Origin: Streptomyces broussonetiae
Lineage (GTDB): Bacteria > Actinomycetota > Actinomycetes > Streptomycetales > Streptomycetaceae
Assembly: GCF_009796285.1 (NCBI RefSeq)
Contig: NZ_CP047020.1
Location: 7,254,001 to 7,318,000, forward strand
Direction: 5' to 3'
DNA: 64,000 bases
Translations under genes and position numbers: made by a program
Notes under the pieces: generated by a model
Told to the model about the DNA's origin: nothing
Seen by the model: only the letters and a program-made list of their open reading frames with translations
Databases searched by the model: none
Part shown: one piece after another, positions 52,122 through 61,757 of the stretch
Position numbering within the stretch: position 1 is the first letter of the stretch
How the letters are laid out: every line of letters begins with the position of its first letter

Positions 52122-53636
52122 TTATTGATCACAGCCACCGGGCTCCAAAACGAGCGGGTTCGGCAGCGACGTCCACTGGTCCCCCGGCGTCCGCGGAGAC
52201 AGCCGCATCAGGGTCAACGCCTTGGCCGGCAGGGGGGCTCCGGTCAGCGCCGGCAGGTCGGCGGTGCGCGGAAGACGGGGTACGGCTTCGGTCAGGGCCG
52301 CCCCGAGGGCTGCCGAGGAGCCTGCCGTGGCGGCCAGCGCGCCTGCCACCAGGGAGCCGAACAGCTTGCGGCGCAGGGCGGTTTCGTCGTCGGTGATCAG
52401 ACGGCCGGTCAGCGGGGGCGGGGTGAGGCCGTGACGGGCCAGGCGGGCAGGGCTGATGCGGATGTCGGCCAGGTCGCGGTAGACCAGGCGCCGCGGGCGG
52501 CCGTCGGCCGAGAGGATCACCAGCAGGTTCTGGCCGTGCGCCTCCAGGGCCGCACCGAGGTCGAGCAGGCGCAGGCCCACCGTGAGCGTCAGGTGCGCGA
52601 ACGCGGCCAGCCAGCCGGGGGATTGCGGCAGGCCGCTGCCGGGCAGTGCGGCCACCGGCAGGACCCGCTCGCCCGGCCCCGCGTACACCTCGGGCGACTC
52701 CCGCAGCAGCGCCGCCAGGTCGGGGGAGTCCGCCGTGACCGCGCCCAGCGTCCGGGTGATGTGCAGCAGACCGTCGGTGTGCGCGGCCAGTTGCTCGGCG
52801 AGGTCGCCCAGCGGTGCGGCGCTGCGGATCGAGTACGCCGAGATGTCCCGCATCGAGGAGGTCAGCCGGGTGCTCAGCGCGGTCTTCACATGCGGTCCGC
52901 CGGGCAGCGCGAGAGTGCGCAGGGAGAGCAGGGGCCGGGCGGACCGCCAGGGGGTGTGGGGGCGGTCGAGGACGTGCACGCACTGCCAGGGGTGCACGGG
53001 GATCAGCAACTGCCGCCCGTCGCGCAGTTCGGTCGGCCAGTCGCCGCTGACCAGGCAGGCGTCCGCCGGCACCGGCACCGTCACCAGGTCCACCACCGGC
53101 CGGTGCTCCGGACCGTACGCCAGCTGTTCCGCGACCGAGAAGCCGGGCCGGGAGCGGCAGTTGGGGTGGTACGGATGCCCGTCGGTCACCCGCTGCTCCC
53201 ACTCCCAGTCGTGCTCCGGCCACTCCTTCGGGTGATCCGTGTCGGCCCGCGACAGTGCCAACGACGCCGTGCTGTGTGCAAGTTCCGCCGCGAAGGCATC
53301 GGCGTGCGGCACCCCGAGCGCCGTCATCAGGCCCGCCGGATCGACATGGCGGTCCCGGTCGAGGCGGACGGAGGTGACGTAGGCGCTCGTGGCGTACGGA
53401 TCCGCGTGCGGGCCGTGCAGCGTGCGGCCGTCGGCGAGCCGCAGGGCCAGGCTGTGCGCCCCGCGGACCCGGCCGGTGATCCACGGCAGCGGCTCATGGG
53501 CCAGCGCCCGCCACAGCCGGGTCAGCACGGCGGCGCGCGCGCCCGGCAGCTCCTGCGTGTACCGGGGCAGCAGGGCGGGCCGGACGGCGGCCAGTTCCCG
53601 TGCGATCTCGGCCTCGACGGCAGGGGGACGGTGCAC
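52122..53636 (-). CDS. IucA/IucC-family NIS siderophore synthetase (first)
   Basis: ATP-dependent synthetase of 504 residues that would condense a carboxylic acid with an amine or alcohol in NRPS-independent siderophore assembly. It has the family blocks GHPYHPNCRSRPGF, IPVHPWQC, KTALSTRLTSSMRDIS and LEAHGQNLL. In the ATP-site block the usual HPxxKxR Lys is replaced by Arg. GTG 53636 has GAGGAG six bases upstream. It is divergent from a second synthetase. No amine monooxygenase, decarboxylase or exporter is adjacent, so the product is unknown. Confidence 0.85.
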   Translation of the reverse strand: MHRPPAVEAEIARELAAVRPALLPRYTQELPGARAAVLTRLWRALAHEPLPWITGRVRGAHSLALRLADGRTLHGPHADPYATSAYVTSVRLDRDRHVDPAGLMTALGVPHADAFAAELAHSTASLALSRADTDHPKEWPEHDWEWEQRVTDGHPYHPNCRSRPGFSVAEQLAYGPEHRPVVDLVTVPVPADACLVSGDWPTELRDGRQLLIPVHPWQCVHVLDRPHTPWRSARPLLSLRTLALPGGPHVKTALSTRLTSSMRDISAYSIRSAAPLGDLAEQLAAHTDGLLHITRTLGAVTADSPDLAALLRESPEVYAGPGERVLPVAALPGSGLPQSPGWLAAFAHLTLTVGLRLLDLGAALEAHGQNLLVILSADGRPRRLVYRDLADIRISPARLARHGLTPPPLTGRLITDDETALRRKLFGSLVAGALAATAGSSAALGAALTEAVPRLPRTADLPALTGAPLPAKALTLMRLSPRTPGDQWTSLPNPLVLEPGGCDQ

Positions 53637-53831
53637 GGTCGGCTCCTCGGGTACGCGGGGGCCCGGGGCCCGGGCTCGGGGCACGATTGTGCGTGACGGC
53701 AGCCATACTGATCGCTACCGGTTCCCGGACGTGCCCCGCACGAGGCCGACCGCCCGCTCCTCCCGATGCGTCCCGGGCCGGCGGCGCGCCGGGCGAGCAC
53801 ACCGCGACGCCGGGCACGAGGCCGCCGGACA

Positions 53832-55370
53832 ATGGACGACGTGCCCGGCTCCCTGGATGAACGAATGGATCGCGTGGACCTCACACCCCCCACCGCAGCC
53901 GTCGGCCGCCGCGCCGACGCCTATGCGGCCGCGCCCCTGCTCAACTGCCTGCTGCGCGAGGTCGCCGAGCCGCTTGCGGACCCGGACCCCGGCGCGTACC
54001 GGGTGCACCGGCTGCCGAGCGGACGGCTGCTGCGGGTGCGCGCCGGACGGCGCCCCACGGACCCCGAGGTGCGCACGGCCGGCACCTGGCAGCCCGTCGG
54101 CCACCCGGAACTGGTCAAACTGGTCGCCGCGGAGCTGCGCCGCCACACCGGGCTGCCGGGCGGTGACCTGCCCGCCGAGATGCTCGACAGCCGGGACGCG
54201 GTCGCCGCGCTGCTCACCGCCCGCGCCCTTGCGGCCCCGCCCGCCGACCCCTATCTGCGCTCCGAGCAGTCCCTGATCACCGGCCACCCCTACCATCCGG
54301 CTCCCAAGGCGCGCGGTGGCGGCCCGGTCGCGTCCTGGCTGCCGTACGCCCCCGAGGCGCACGCCCGCTTCCCGCTGGTGCTGCTCGGCGTCCGCGAGGA
54401 CGAGATGAGCGAGGAGGGCGACACCCGCGCCCTGGACGCCCTCGGCACCGCCCCGCCCGGCTACCGGCTGCTGCCCGCCCACCCCTGGCAGCTCGACCTG
54501 CTCGGCCGCGACCTCGCCCCGGCCTTCGCCGACGGCCGGCTGGTCCGGATCGGCACCACCGCCCACGACGCCTGGCCGACCGCGGCGATCCGCACCGTCC
54601 ACGAGCCGCGGCGCGATCTGTTCCTGAAGTTCTCCCTGGACGTCCGCATCACCAACGACATCCGCCGCCTGTGGCGCCACGACCTGCGCCGGCTGTGCCG
54701 TACCGACACGGTCGTCCGGCACGCCTTCGCCGGCCTGGACCCGTCCGCGGCCTGGCTCAGCGACCGTGGCTACCGCACTGCGGCCTTCGCCTTCGAGGAA
54801 CTCGCGGTCCTCGTCCGCGACGGGCTGCGCGGCCACCTCCTGCCCGGCGCCACCCCGTTGCTCGCGGCCGGGCTCGCGGAGGGCTTCGACGACAGCCCCC
54901 TGGCCGACGCGCCCGACCCGGCGGCCTGGTGGGAGGCGTATCTGCGCCAGGTCGTGCCGCCCGTCCTGACCGCGTTCGACGAGCACGGCGTCGTCCTCGA
55001 GGCCCATCTGCAGAACACCCTCGTCGCCGTGGACGCGGCGGGCACCCCCGTGCAGGCGCTGTTCCGGGATGCCGAGGGCGTCAAGCTGCTGCCGGAAGTG
55101 ACCCGGGCCGCGGGCTGGGAACGACTGGTGTACTGCCTGGTGGTGAACCACCTCAGCGAGATCGCCGCGGCCCTCGCCGAGCACCACCCCGGCCTCGACC
55201 CCTGGCCCGCCGTCCGTCGCGCGCTCGCCCGGCACGACCTGCCGGAGATCCCCGCACTGCTCGCCTCGCCCACCCTGCCCGGCAAGACCAACCTGCTGCT
55301 GCGCTGGACCGGCGCGGGCGGTGCGGACGCCCGCTATCAGCCGTTGCCCAGCCCGCTCGTCGGCGGCTGA
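53832..55370 (+). CDS. IucA/IucC-family NIS siderophore synthetase (second)
   Basis: Synthetase of 512 residues with GHPYHPAPKARGG (ATP-site Lys present), LPAHPWQLDLL, LKFSLDVRITNDIRRL and VLEAHLQNTLV. It is divergent from the first synthetase, with 195 bases between; no clear DmdR-type iron box (TTAGGTTAGGCT-like) is visible there. ATG 53832 is chosen as first in-frame ATG; ATG 53865 is also possible. Two synthetases together suggest a two-step product, for example two amide bonds to citrate. Confidence 0.85.
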   Translation: MDDVPGSLDERMDRVDLTPPTAAVGRRADAYAAAPLLNCLLREVAEPLADPDPGAYRVHRLPSGRLLRVRAGRRPTDPEVRTAGTWQPVGHPELVKLVAAELRRHTGLPGGDLPAEMLDSRDAVAALLTARALAAPPADPYLRSEQSLITGHPYHPAPKARGGGPVASWLPYAPEAHARFPLVLLGVREDEMSEEGDTRALDALGTAPPGYRLLPAHPWQLDLLGRDLAPAFADGRLVRIGTTAHDAWPTAAIRTVHEPRRDLFLKFSLDVRITNDIRRLWRHDLRRLCRTDTVVRHAFAGLDPSAAWLSDRGYRTAAFAFEELAVLVRDGLRGHLLPGATPLLAAGLAEGFDDSPLADAPDPAAWWEAYLRQVVPPVLTAFDEHGVVLEAHLQNTLVAVDAAGTPVQALFRDAEGVKLLPEVTRAAGWERLVYCLVVNHLSEIAAALAEHHPGLDPWPAVRRALARHDLPEIPALLASPTLPGKTNLLLRWTGAGGADARYQPLPSPLVGG

Positions 55371-55373
55371 GGC

Positions 55374-55379
55374 TATGCT
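55374..55379 (+). promoter_or_regulatory. -10 element of the trpS leader
   Basis: TATGCT ends seven bases before the leader-peptide ATG at 55386, implying a leaderless leader transcript. No good -35 is seen. The element starts only four bases after the siderophore synthetase stop. Confidence 0.5.
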
Positions 55380-55385
55380 GTGCGC

Positions 55386-55427
55386 ATGCATCTTTCACCA
55401 TGCCTGAGCTGGTGGCGCTCCGCGTAG
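55386..55427 (+). CDS. Tryptophan leader peptide MHLSPCLSWWRSA
   Basis: Thirteen-codon reading frame with two adjacent Trp codons (55410-55415), ending in TAG at 55425-55427. A ribosome stalled at the Trp codons for want of charged tRNA-Trp would cover the left arm of the following hairpin. Trp-containing leaders of this kind control trp genes and an auxiliary, indolmycin-resistant TrpRS in S. coelicolor. Too short for normal gene finding. Confidence 0.8.
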   Translation: MHLSPCLSWWRSA

Positions 55428-55479
55428 GAGCGGCCACCTCGCAGGCATGACCGGGCCGTTCGGATGGACGGCCCTTTCG
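55411..55479 (+). promoter_or_regulatory. trpS transcription attenuator
   Basis: First hairpin: GGTGGCGCTCC (55411-55421) with GGAGCG-G-CCACC (55427-55438), overlapping the Trp codons. Terminator: GGGCCGT (55453-55459) with ACGGCCC (55468-55474) followed by TTTCGT. CGGCC (55431-55435) can instead pair with GGCCG (55454-55458), breaking the terminator. This gives the classic choice between termination when Trp-tRNA is plentiful and readthrough when it is scarce. Confidence 0.75.
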
Positions 55480-55541
55480 TGTCCCCTGGACCAGGGCTCG
55501 TGCCGTTCCGTCGGCGAGACCCGAACCCACCAGGAGACGTC

Positions 55542-56654
55542 GTGAACACCACGCCCCAGGCCGTAGCCACCGCCGACGCTGCCACAACTCCCTCCACCGA
55601 CGCGCTCGGCACGTCCGCGGCGCAGGATCGCAGTGCGGTGCTGGAAGAGCTGATCCTCAAGGATCCAGGACGGTTCCGTGTGCTGACCGGTGACCGCCCC
55701 ACCGGCCGCCTGCACCTGGGGCACTACTTCGGCACCCTGCACAACCGCGTACGCCTGCAGAACCTCGGCGTCGAGATGTTCGTGATCATCGCGGACTACC
55801 AGGTCCTCACCGACCGCGACGTGGCGGACAACCTGACCGGGCACGTGGAGGATCTCGTCCTGGACCATCTGGCCATCGGCGTGGACCCGCAGCGCAGCAC
55901 GATCTTCACGCACAGCGCGATCCCCGCACTCAACCAGCTGATGCTGCCCTTCCTCAGCCTCGTCTCGGTCGCCGAACTGGGCCGCAACCCCACCGTCAAG
56001 GACGAGATCGCCCACTCGCGCCAGTCCGCCGTCAGCGGCCTGATGTTCACCTACCCCGTCCACCAGGCCGCCGACATCCTCTTCTGCAAGGGCAACCTGG
56101 TCCCGGTCGGCCAGGACCAGCTCCCGCACCTGGAGGTCACCCGCACCATCGCCCGCCGCTTCAACGACCGCTACGGCAACGGCACCACCGTGTTCCCGCA
56201 GCCCGACGCCCTGCTGTCGAGCGCGCCCGTGCTGCTCGGCACGGACGGCACCAAGATGAGCAAGAGCCGCCGTAACGCGATCACCCTGGCCGCCGACGCC
56301 GACGAGACCGCGCGTCTGCTCAAGGGAGCCAGGACGGACTCCGAGCGGCACATCACCTACGACCCCCGTACGCGCCCCGAGGTCTCCTCCCTCCTGCTGC
56401 TGGCCGCCCTGTGCCAGAACCGGACCCCCGAGGAGGTGGCCGAGGAGATCGGCTCCGCGGGCGCCGCCGCGCTCAAGAGGACCGTGACCGAGGCGGTCAA
56501 CGAGTACCTGGCCCCGATCCGGGCCCGTCGCGCCGAGTACGCGCAGGACCGCACGTTCCTGCGCGGGACGCTGCGCGAGGGCAACGAGCGCGCCAGGGCG
56601 GTGGCCGACGCCACGCTCGCCGAGGTCCGCACCGCCATGAACAGCCACTACTGA
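55542..56654 (+). CDS. trpS: Auxiliary tryptophanyl-tRNA synthetase
   Basis: Class I aminoacyl-tRNA synthetase of 370 residues charging tRNA-Trp. HIGH-type motif HLGHYFG lies after TGDRPTGRL, and TKMSKSRRN is the KMSKS loop. The N-terminus carries an extra 35 residues rich in Ala/Thr. GTG 55542 has AGGAGA about six bases upstream. The attenuated leader fits the second, antibiotic-resistant TrpRS class known in streptomycetes, induced when Trp charging falls, rather than the housekeeping copy. Confidence 0.92.
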   Translation: MNTTPQAVATADAATTPSTDALGTSAAQDRSAVLEELILKDPGRFRVLTGDRPTGRLHLGHYFGTLHNRVRLQNLGVEMFVIIADYQVLTDRDVADNLTGHVEDLVLDHLAIGVDPQRSTIFTHSAIPALNQLMLPFLSLVSVAELGRNPTVKDEIAHSRQSAVSGLMFTYPVHQAADILFCKGNLVPVGQDQLPHLEVTRTIARRFNDRYGNGTTVFPQPDALLSSAPVLLGTDGTKMSKSRRNAITLAADADETARLLKGARTDSERHITYDPRTRPEVSSLLLLAALCQNRTPEEVAEEIGSAGAAALKRTVTEAVNEYLAPIRARRAEYAQDRTFLRGTLREGNERARAVADATLAEVRTAMNSHY

Positions 56655-56715
56655 GCGCCCCTGAGGGCGCGGGGTACGGCGCGACCGGCCACGACGAACC
56701 CGTGGTCGGACGGCG
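56655..56715. repeat. Terminator hairpin within a dispersed Streptomyces intergenic repeat
   Basis: GCGCCC-CTGA-GGGCGC (56655-56670) is a small stem just after the trpS stop. It continues into GGGCGCGGGGTACGGCGCGA and CCGGCCACGACGAACCCG, a sequence type that recurs after genes in many Streptomyces chromosomes. A related fragment is at 60609-60639. Confidence 0.5.
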
Positions 56716-56757
56716 GCGCGACACGGCCGGGCCGGCGGAGCGCATACGCTGGGCGGT

Positions 56758-57672
56758 GTGCTGCGCGACGTGACTGCTGTTCGATACGTGACCCCCCTCA
56801 GGTCCGGCGGCTCCGTGCCCGCAGTCGTCGAGGCCGACGACCTCGGCACGTACGTCGTGAAGTTCACCGGCTCGGCCCAGGGGCACAAGGCGCTGGTCGC
56901 CGAGGTGATCGTCGGTGAACTCGCCCGCGCGCTGGGCCTGCGCTTCCCCGAGCTGGTCCTCGTCCACTTCGATCCGGCGATCGCCGCGGCCGAGCCCCAC
57001 CAGGAGGTCCGGGACCTGCACGGCGCCAGCGCGGGTGTGAACCTGGGCATGGACCACCTGCCGGGCGCCGCCGACTTCACCCCCGAGATCGCGAAGGTCT
57101 TCCCGGTGGACCCGCTGGAGGCGGGCCGGATCGTCTGGCTGGACGCGCTGACCGTCAACGTCGACCGCACGGTCCACAGCTCCAACCTCATGGTCTGGCC
57201 GACGCTCGGCATCGCACGGCCGCGCCTGTGGCTCATCGACCACGGCGCCGCCCTCGTCTTCCACCACCGCTGGGACACCACGGCCCCCGGCAAGAAGTAC
57301 GACTTCCGCAACCACGCCCTCGGCCACTACGGCCCCGACGTCCGGGCGGCCGACGCCGAACTGGCCCCCAGGGTGACCGAGGAACTGCTGCGGCGCATCG
57401 TCGCCGAGGTCCCCGACGCCTGGCTGGCCGAGGACGCGGGCTTCGCGACCCCCGACGACGTCCGCGCCGCCTACGTCGACCACCTCCTGGCCCGGGTGCG
57501 CCTGTCGCACGAGTGGCTGCCCACCGACTTCCCGAGCCCCGACCAGCTCGCCGCCGAGGAGGCCGCCCGCGCCGCGAAGACCCGGGCCGGCCGCCCCGAC
57601 TGGCTCAAACGCGTCCCCGACCTGCACGGCAAGCCGGCCGCGCAGCAGGACTGGTCGGTGCACCTGGGCTGA
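56758..57672 (+). CDS. HipA-like kinase domain protein
   Basis: Protein of 304 residues resembling the HipA-family kinase group: YVVKFTGSAQGHKALVAEVI (nucleotide-binding Lys), ALGLRFPEL, WLDALTVNVDRTVHSSNLMV (catalytic Asp-x-x-x-x-x-N pattern) and LWLIDHGAALVFHH (metal Asp). HipA kinases phosphorylate proteins such as glutamyl-tRNA synthetase, but this shorter group has unknown targets and no HipB antitoxin is adjacent. GTG 56758 may be leaderless because TACGCT lies just upstream. It follows the attenuated trpS gene. Confidence 0.8.
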   Translation: MLRDVTAVRYVTPLRSGGSVPAVVEADDLGTYVVKFTGSAQGHKALVAEVIVGELARALGLRFPELVLVHFDPAIAAAEPHQEVRDLHGASAGVNLGMDHLPGAADFTPEIAKVFPVDPLEAGRIVWLDALTVNVDRTVHSSNLMVWPTLGIARPRLWLIDHGAALVFHHRWDTTAPGKKYDFRNHALGHYGPDVRAADAELAPRVTEELLRRIVAEVPDAWLAEDAGFATPDDVRAAYVDHLLARVRLSHEWLPTDFPSPDQLAAEEAARAAKTRAGRPDWLKRVPDLHGKPAAQQDWSVHLG

Positions 57673-57680
57673 GGAACGGC

Positions 57681-57713
57681 CGAGCGGCCCCGGGCGGAAC
57701 CCGGAGCCGCTCG
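57681..57713. terminator. Bidirectional terminator
   Basis: CGAGCGGC-C-CCGGG pairs with CCCGG-A-GCCGCTCG around CGGAA (eight plus five pairs, one mismatch), between the convergent HipA-like and malate synthase genes. Confidence 0.85.
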
Positions 57714-57726
57714 TGTCCGACGAGGC

Positions 57727-59352
<1,626 letters not shown>

Positions 59353-59434
59353 GAGCTGTCACTTCCTTCAGCGGTGGCACCGGGTGCCTAGTGGCACGAA
59401 TAGGGCAAACAGCGCCCGCTGTGCGGTCAGGCGC

Positions 59435-59487
59435 TTCTGAACAGTGGATAGTAGTTTCCTCATCGTGGAACTTCAATGGTTTGTTGA
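59435..59487 (-). promoter_or_regulatory. aceB promoter with tandem operators and TCAA-TTGA palindrome
   Basis: Minus-strand -35 TTGAAG (59471-59476), 17 bases, -10 TACTAT (59448-59453). Top-strand TTCCTCATCGTGGAA (59456-59470) fills the spacer; TTCTGAACAGTGGAT (59435-59449) lies 21 bases downstream and overlaps the -10. TCAATGGTTTGTTGA (59473-59487) overlaps the -35. The same geometry occurs at allR. Confidence 0.7.
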
Positions 59488-59536
59488 TGTCGAGATTCTC
59501 TGAGTCGAGGCAAGGTGGCGCCCAGTGCCACCCCGT

Positions 59537-60139
59537 TCACTCAAGGTGGCGCAGGTCGGCCTCGGTGTCGATGTCGTACGGCTCGGCGACGTCCGCGCAC
59601 TCCACGAGCCGGATCCCGGTCTCGTGGTCCTTCAGGTAGGCGCGTGCTCCGCGGTCCCCCGTGGCGGTCGCCGCGATGCCCGCCCAGTGGGCGGCGCCGA
59701 AGAGCACGGGATGCCCGCGCGTGCCGTCGTAGGCGGCCGAGACCAGCGACTTCTCGTCCTCGAAGGCACCGAGGACCCGTGCCACCGCCGCCGCCCCGAT
59801 GCCCGGCTGGTCGACGAGGCTCACCAGGGCGGCGCGGGCCCGCGTACCCTCGAGCGAGGCCAGCCCGGCCCGCAGCGAGGAGCCCATGCCCTCGGCCCAG
59901 TCGGGGTTGTCCACGAGCACACAGCCGGGCAGGTCGGCCCGCGCACGGACCTCGTCGGCCCGGGCGCCCAGGACCACATGGATCCGCTCGCACCCGGCGG
60001 CGCGCAGCACCCCCACCGCGTGTTCGACCAGCGGCCGTCCCCGGTGCTCCAGCAGCGCCTTGGGCCGTCCGCCGAGCCGCCGTCCCCCGCCGGCCGCGAG
60101 CAGCAGCCCGGCGACCTCCGCGTGATGCTTGTCCGTCAT
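59537..60139 (-). CDS. MocA/MobA-like nucleotidyltransferase
   Basis: Protein of 200 residues of the MobA-like NTP-transferase group that includes MocA (CTP:molybdopterin cytidylyltransferase). GLLLAAGGGRRLGGRPKALL is the nucleotide-binding motif, VDNPDWAEGMGSSLRAGL and SLVDQPGIG match MocA-type proteins. It would finish the cofactor of a xanthine-dehydrogenase-like enzyme and so complements XdhC at the left end of the window. Located between aceB and allR. Confidence 0.8.
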   Translation of the reverse strand: MTDKHHAEVAGLLLAAGGGRRLGGRPKALLEHRGRPLVEHAVGVLRAAGCERIHVVLGARADEVRARADLPGCVLVDNPDWAEGMGSSLRAGLASLEGTRARAALVSLVDQPGIGAAAVARVLGAFEDEKSLVSAAYDGTRGHPVLFGAAHWAGIAATATGDRGARAYLKDHETGIRLVECADVAEPYDIDTEADLRHLE

Positions 60140-60268
60140 GCGTCCTGCATACCTGACGCGGGCGGCGACGGCGCGTTCCCTTGGGCTGAATTTCGGTCCG
60201 TGCTGTGGCGCTCCCGGGCGCGGTGGCGTTTACTGACCCGCGCACGACGGCGTGTGAGGGGGAGGGCT

Positions 60269-60583
60269 GTGTTGCGGAGCTTGGGGCAGAGACCGGTGAT
60301 CGGCAGCGACGAGGACCCCAGAGTGGTGGAACTGCGGACCGCGGTGTCCCGGTTGCGCCGCGAACTCGCCGCACTCCCCGCCGAGTTCCCCGACCGCGCC
60401 ATAGCCGAGGACGAGCTGGCGACCCTGGCGGCGATGGCCGCGGGCGGCGCGCCGGAGATCCCGCGCCTGCGCAGTTCCCTGTTACTGGTCGCGGGAGCGA
60501 TCGGCTCGGTCAGCGCCCTGGCGAGGGGGCTGAGGGGTGTGCGCGAGGCCGTGGATCTGTTCGGGGAGCCGCCGCGGGCTTGA
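60269..60583 (+). CDS. DUF5955-type small protein
   Basis: Protein of 104 residues: DPRVVELRTAVSRLRRELAAL and FPDRAIAEDELATLAAMAA helices, then a hydrophobic helix SSLLLVAGAIGSVSALA. It matches the streptomycete DUF5955 group; function unknown. A TTA leucine codon lies at 60482-60484, so expression may need bldA tRNA. GTG 60269 follows a GGAGGG site closely; GTG 60296 is an alternative. Confidence 0.65.
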   Translation: MLRSLGQRPVIGSDEDPRVVELRTAVSRLRRELAALPAEFPDRAIAEDELATLAAMAAGGAPEIPRLRSSLLLVAGAIGSVSALARGLRGVREAVDLFGEPPRA

Positions 60584-60608
60584 CGGCGTGGGGTGCGTCG
60601 ATCTGCCC

Positions 60609-60639
60609 AAGGGGCGCGGGGAACCGCGGGAACGGCCCC
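60609..60639. repeat. Fragment of a dispersed intergenic repeat
   Basis: AAGGGGCGCGGGGAACCGCG and following bases resemble the repeat at 56655-56715 and similar sequences common between Streptomyces genes. It lies in the 108-base gap between the convergent DUF5955 and allR genes. Confidence 0.4.
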
Positions 60640-60691
60640 GATGCGCCCGCCCCCGCACCCCTATGTGCAGACGATTGCGTCCCCGGGGCTC

Positions 60692-61486
60692 TCAGACGCC
60701 CGAACTCGCCAAAGCCTGGGACAGCTCGAGGGCGATCTGCTGCAGCACCGGCACGATCTTGTCGGTCGCCGCCTCCGTCACCCGCCCGGCGGGCCCGGAA
60801 ATGGAGATCGCGGCGGCGGTGGGGGAGTCCGGGACGGACACCGCCAGACACCTGACCCCGATCTCCTGCTCGTTGTCGTCGACGGCGTACCCCGCCTGCC
60901 GGACGTCCTGCAGTGCCGCCAGGAAACCGTCCGGCGTGGTGATCGTCTTCTCGGTCGCGGCCGGCATCCCGGTGCGGGAGAGCAGTGCCCGCACCTCCTC
61001 GTCCGGTACCCCGGCAAGGAGCGCCTTGCCCACCCCGGTCGAGTGCGGCAGCACCCGTCGGCCCACTTCCGTGAACATCCGCATCGAGTGCTTCGAGGGC
61101 ACCTGCGCCACGTACACGATCTCGTCGCCGTCCAGCAGCGCCATGTTCGCTGTCTCGCCGGTCTCCTCGACCAGCCTGGCCAGGTACGGCCGGGCCCAGG
61201 TGCCGAGCAGCCGGGACGCCGACTCGCCGAGCCGGATCAGCCGGGGGCCGAGCGCATAGCGCCGGTTCGGCTGCTGGCGGACGTACCCGCAGGCGACCAG
61301 TGTGCGCATCAGCCGGTGGATGGTCGGCAGCGGCAGCCCGCTGGTCGCGGACAGCTCGCTCAGGCCCACCTCGCCGCCCGCGTCCGCCATCCGCTCGAGC
61401 AGGTCGAAGGCGCGCTCAAGGGACTGGACCCCGCCGCCGGCGGAGGGCTTGGCGGAGTCGGTGGTGCTGGCGCTGGACGTCGGCAC
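60692..61486 (-). CDS. allR: IclR-family regulator of allantoin/glyoxylate genes (AllR)
   Basis: Repressor of 264 residues: N-terminal winged helix (LSELSATSGLPLPTIHRLMRTL, quoted as two helices) and IclR ligand domain (VPSKHSMRMFTEVGRRVLPH, STGVGKALLAG, GYAVDDNEQEIGVRCLAV). Its position beside allantoinase and allantoicase matches AllR of S. coelicolor, which represses allantoin and glyoxylate genes. Paired palindromes occur in its own promoter (61564-61599) and at gcl, hyi and aceB. GTG 61486 has a GGAAC site. Confidence 0.9.
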   Translation of the reverse strand: MPTSSASTTDSAKPSAGGGVQSLERAFDLLERMADAGGEVGLSELSATSGLPLPTIHRLMRTLVACGYVRQQPNRRYALGPRLIRLGESASRLLGTWARPYLARLVEETGETANMALLDGDEIVYVAQVPSKHSMRMFTEVGRRVLPHSTGVGKALLAGVPDEEVRALLSRTGMPAATEKTITTPDGFLAALQDVRQAGYAVDDNEQEIGVRCLAVSVPDSPTAAAISISGPAGRVTEAATDKIVPVLQQIALELSQALASSGV

Positions 61487-61563
61487 GGCGTTCCTTTCGG
61501 GGCTGGCAGGAGGGCAGAAGCCTACCCGGCAGCCGGTTGACTCCCTGCTTGTACGTAGCTACG

Positions 61564-61606
61564 TTCTGCTTGCTGGAATTCTAATTCCGCTTTGTGGAAA
61601 CGTCCA
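61564..61606 (-). promoter_or_regulatory. allR promoter with tandem operators
   Basis: Minus-strand -35 TGGACG (61601-61606), 17 bases, -10 TAGAAT (61578-61583). TTCCGCTTTGTGGAA (61585-61599) fills the spacer and TTCTGCTTGCTGGAA (61564-61578) lies exactly 21 bases away. Register and spacing equal those of aceB, indicating autorepression. Confidence 0.75.
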
Positions 61607-61677
61607 GAGTGGGTGCGGGTGGCCTGCTGTCCAGAAGTGTGCCCCTTGACGGCGGGGAAGTGGGAGTGAAGACTCCT

Positions 61678-61728
61678 TCAACAGAACGTTGAAATCCGTT
61701 ACGTGGGTGTAAATCCCGTTTTCTGGGC
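61678..61728 (+). promoter_or_regulatory. allB upstream region with palindrome and degenerate tandem sites
   Basis: TCAACAGAACGTTGA (61678-61692; TTCAAC-AGAAC-GTTGAA if extended) is followed by ATCCGTTACGTGGGT (61694-61708) and TCCCGTTTTCTGGG (61714-61727). The last two are part of a 20-base direct repeat starting AAATCC. They resemble the operator core but are weaker and spaced 20 rather than 21. The -10/-35 elements are not clear. Confidence 0.45.
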
Positions 61729-61757
61729 GTAAAACGGCGGTACAGAGAGGGGTTCGG

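Noticed and set aside
53637..53831. DmdR-type iron box between the siderophore synthetases
   Set aside because: I looked for a TTAGGTTAGGCTCACCTAA-like palindrome and found none; the region is GC-rich with only CGGGCCC runs.
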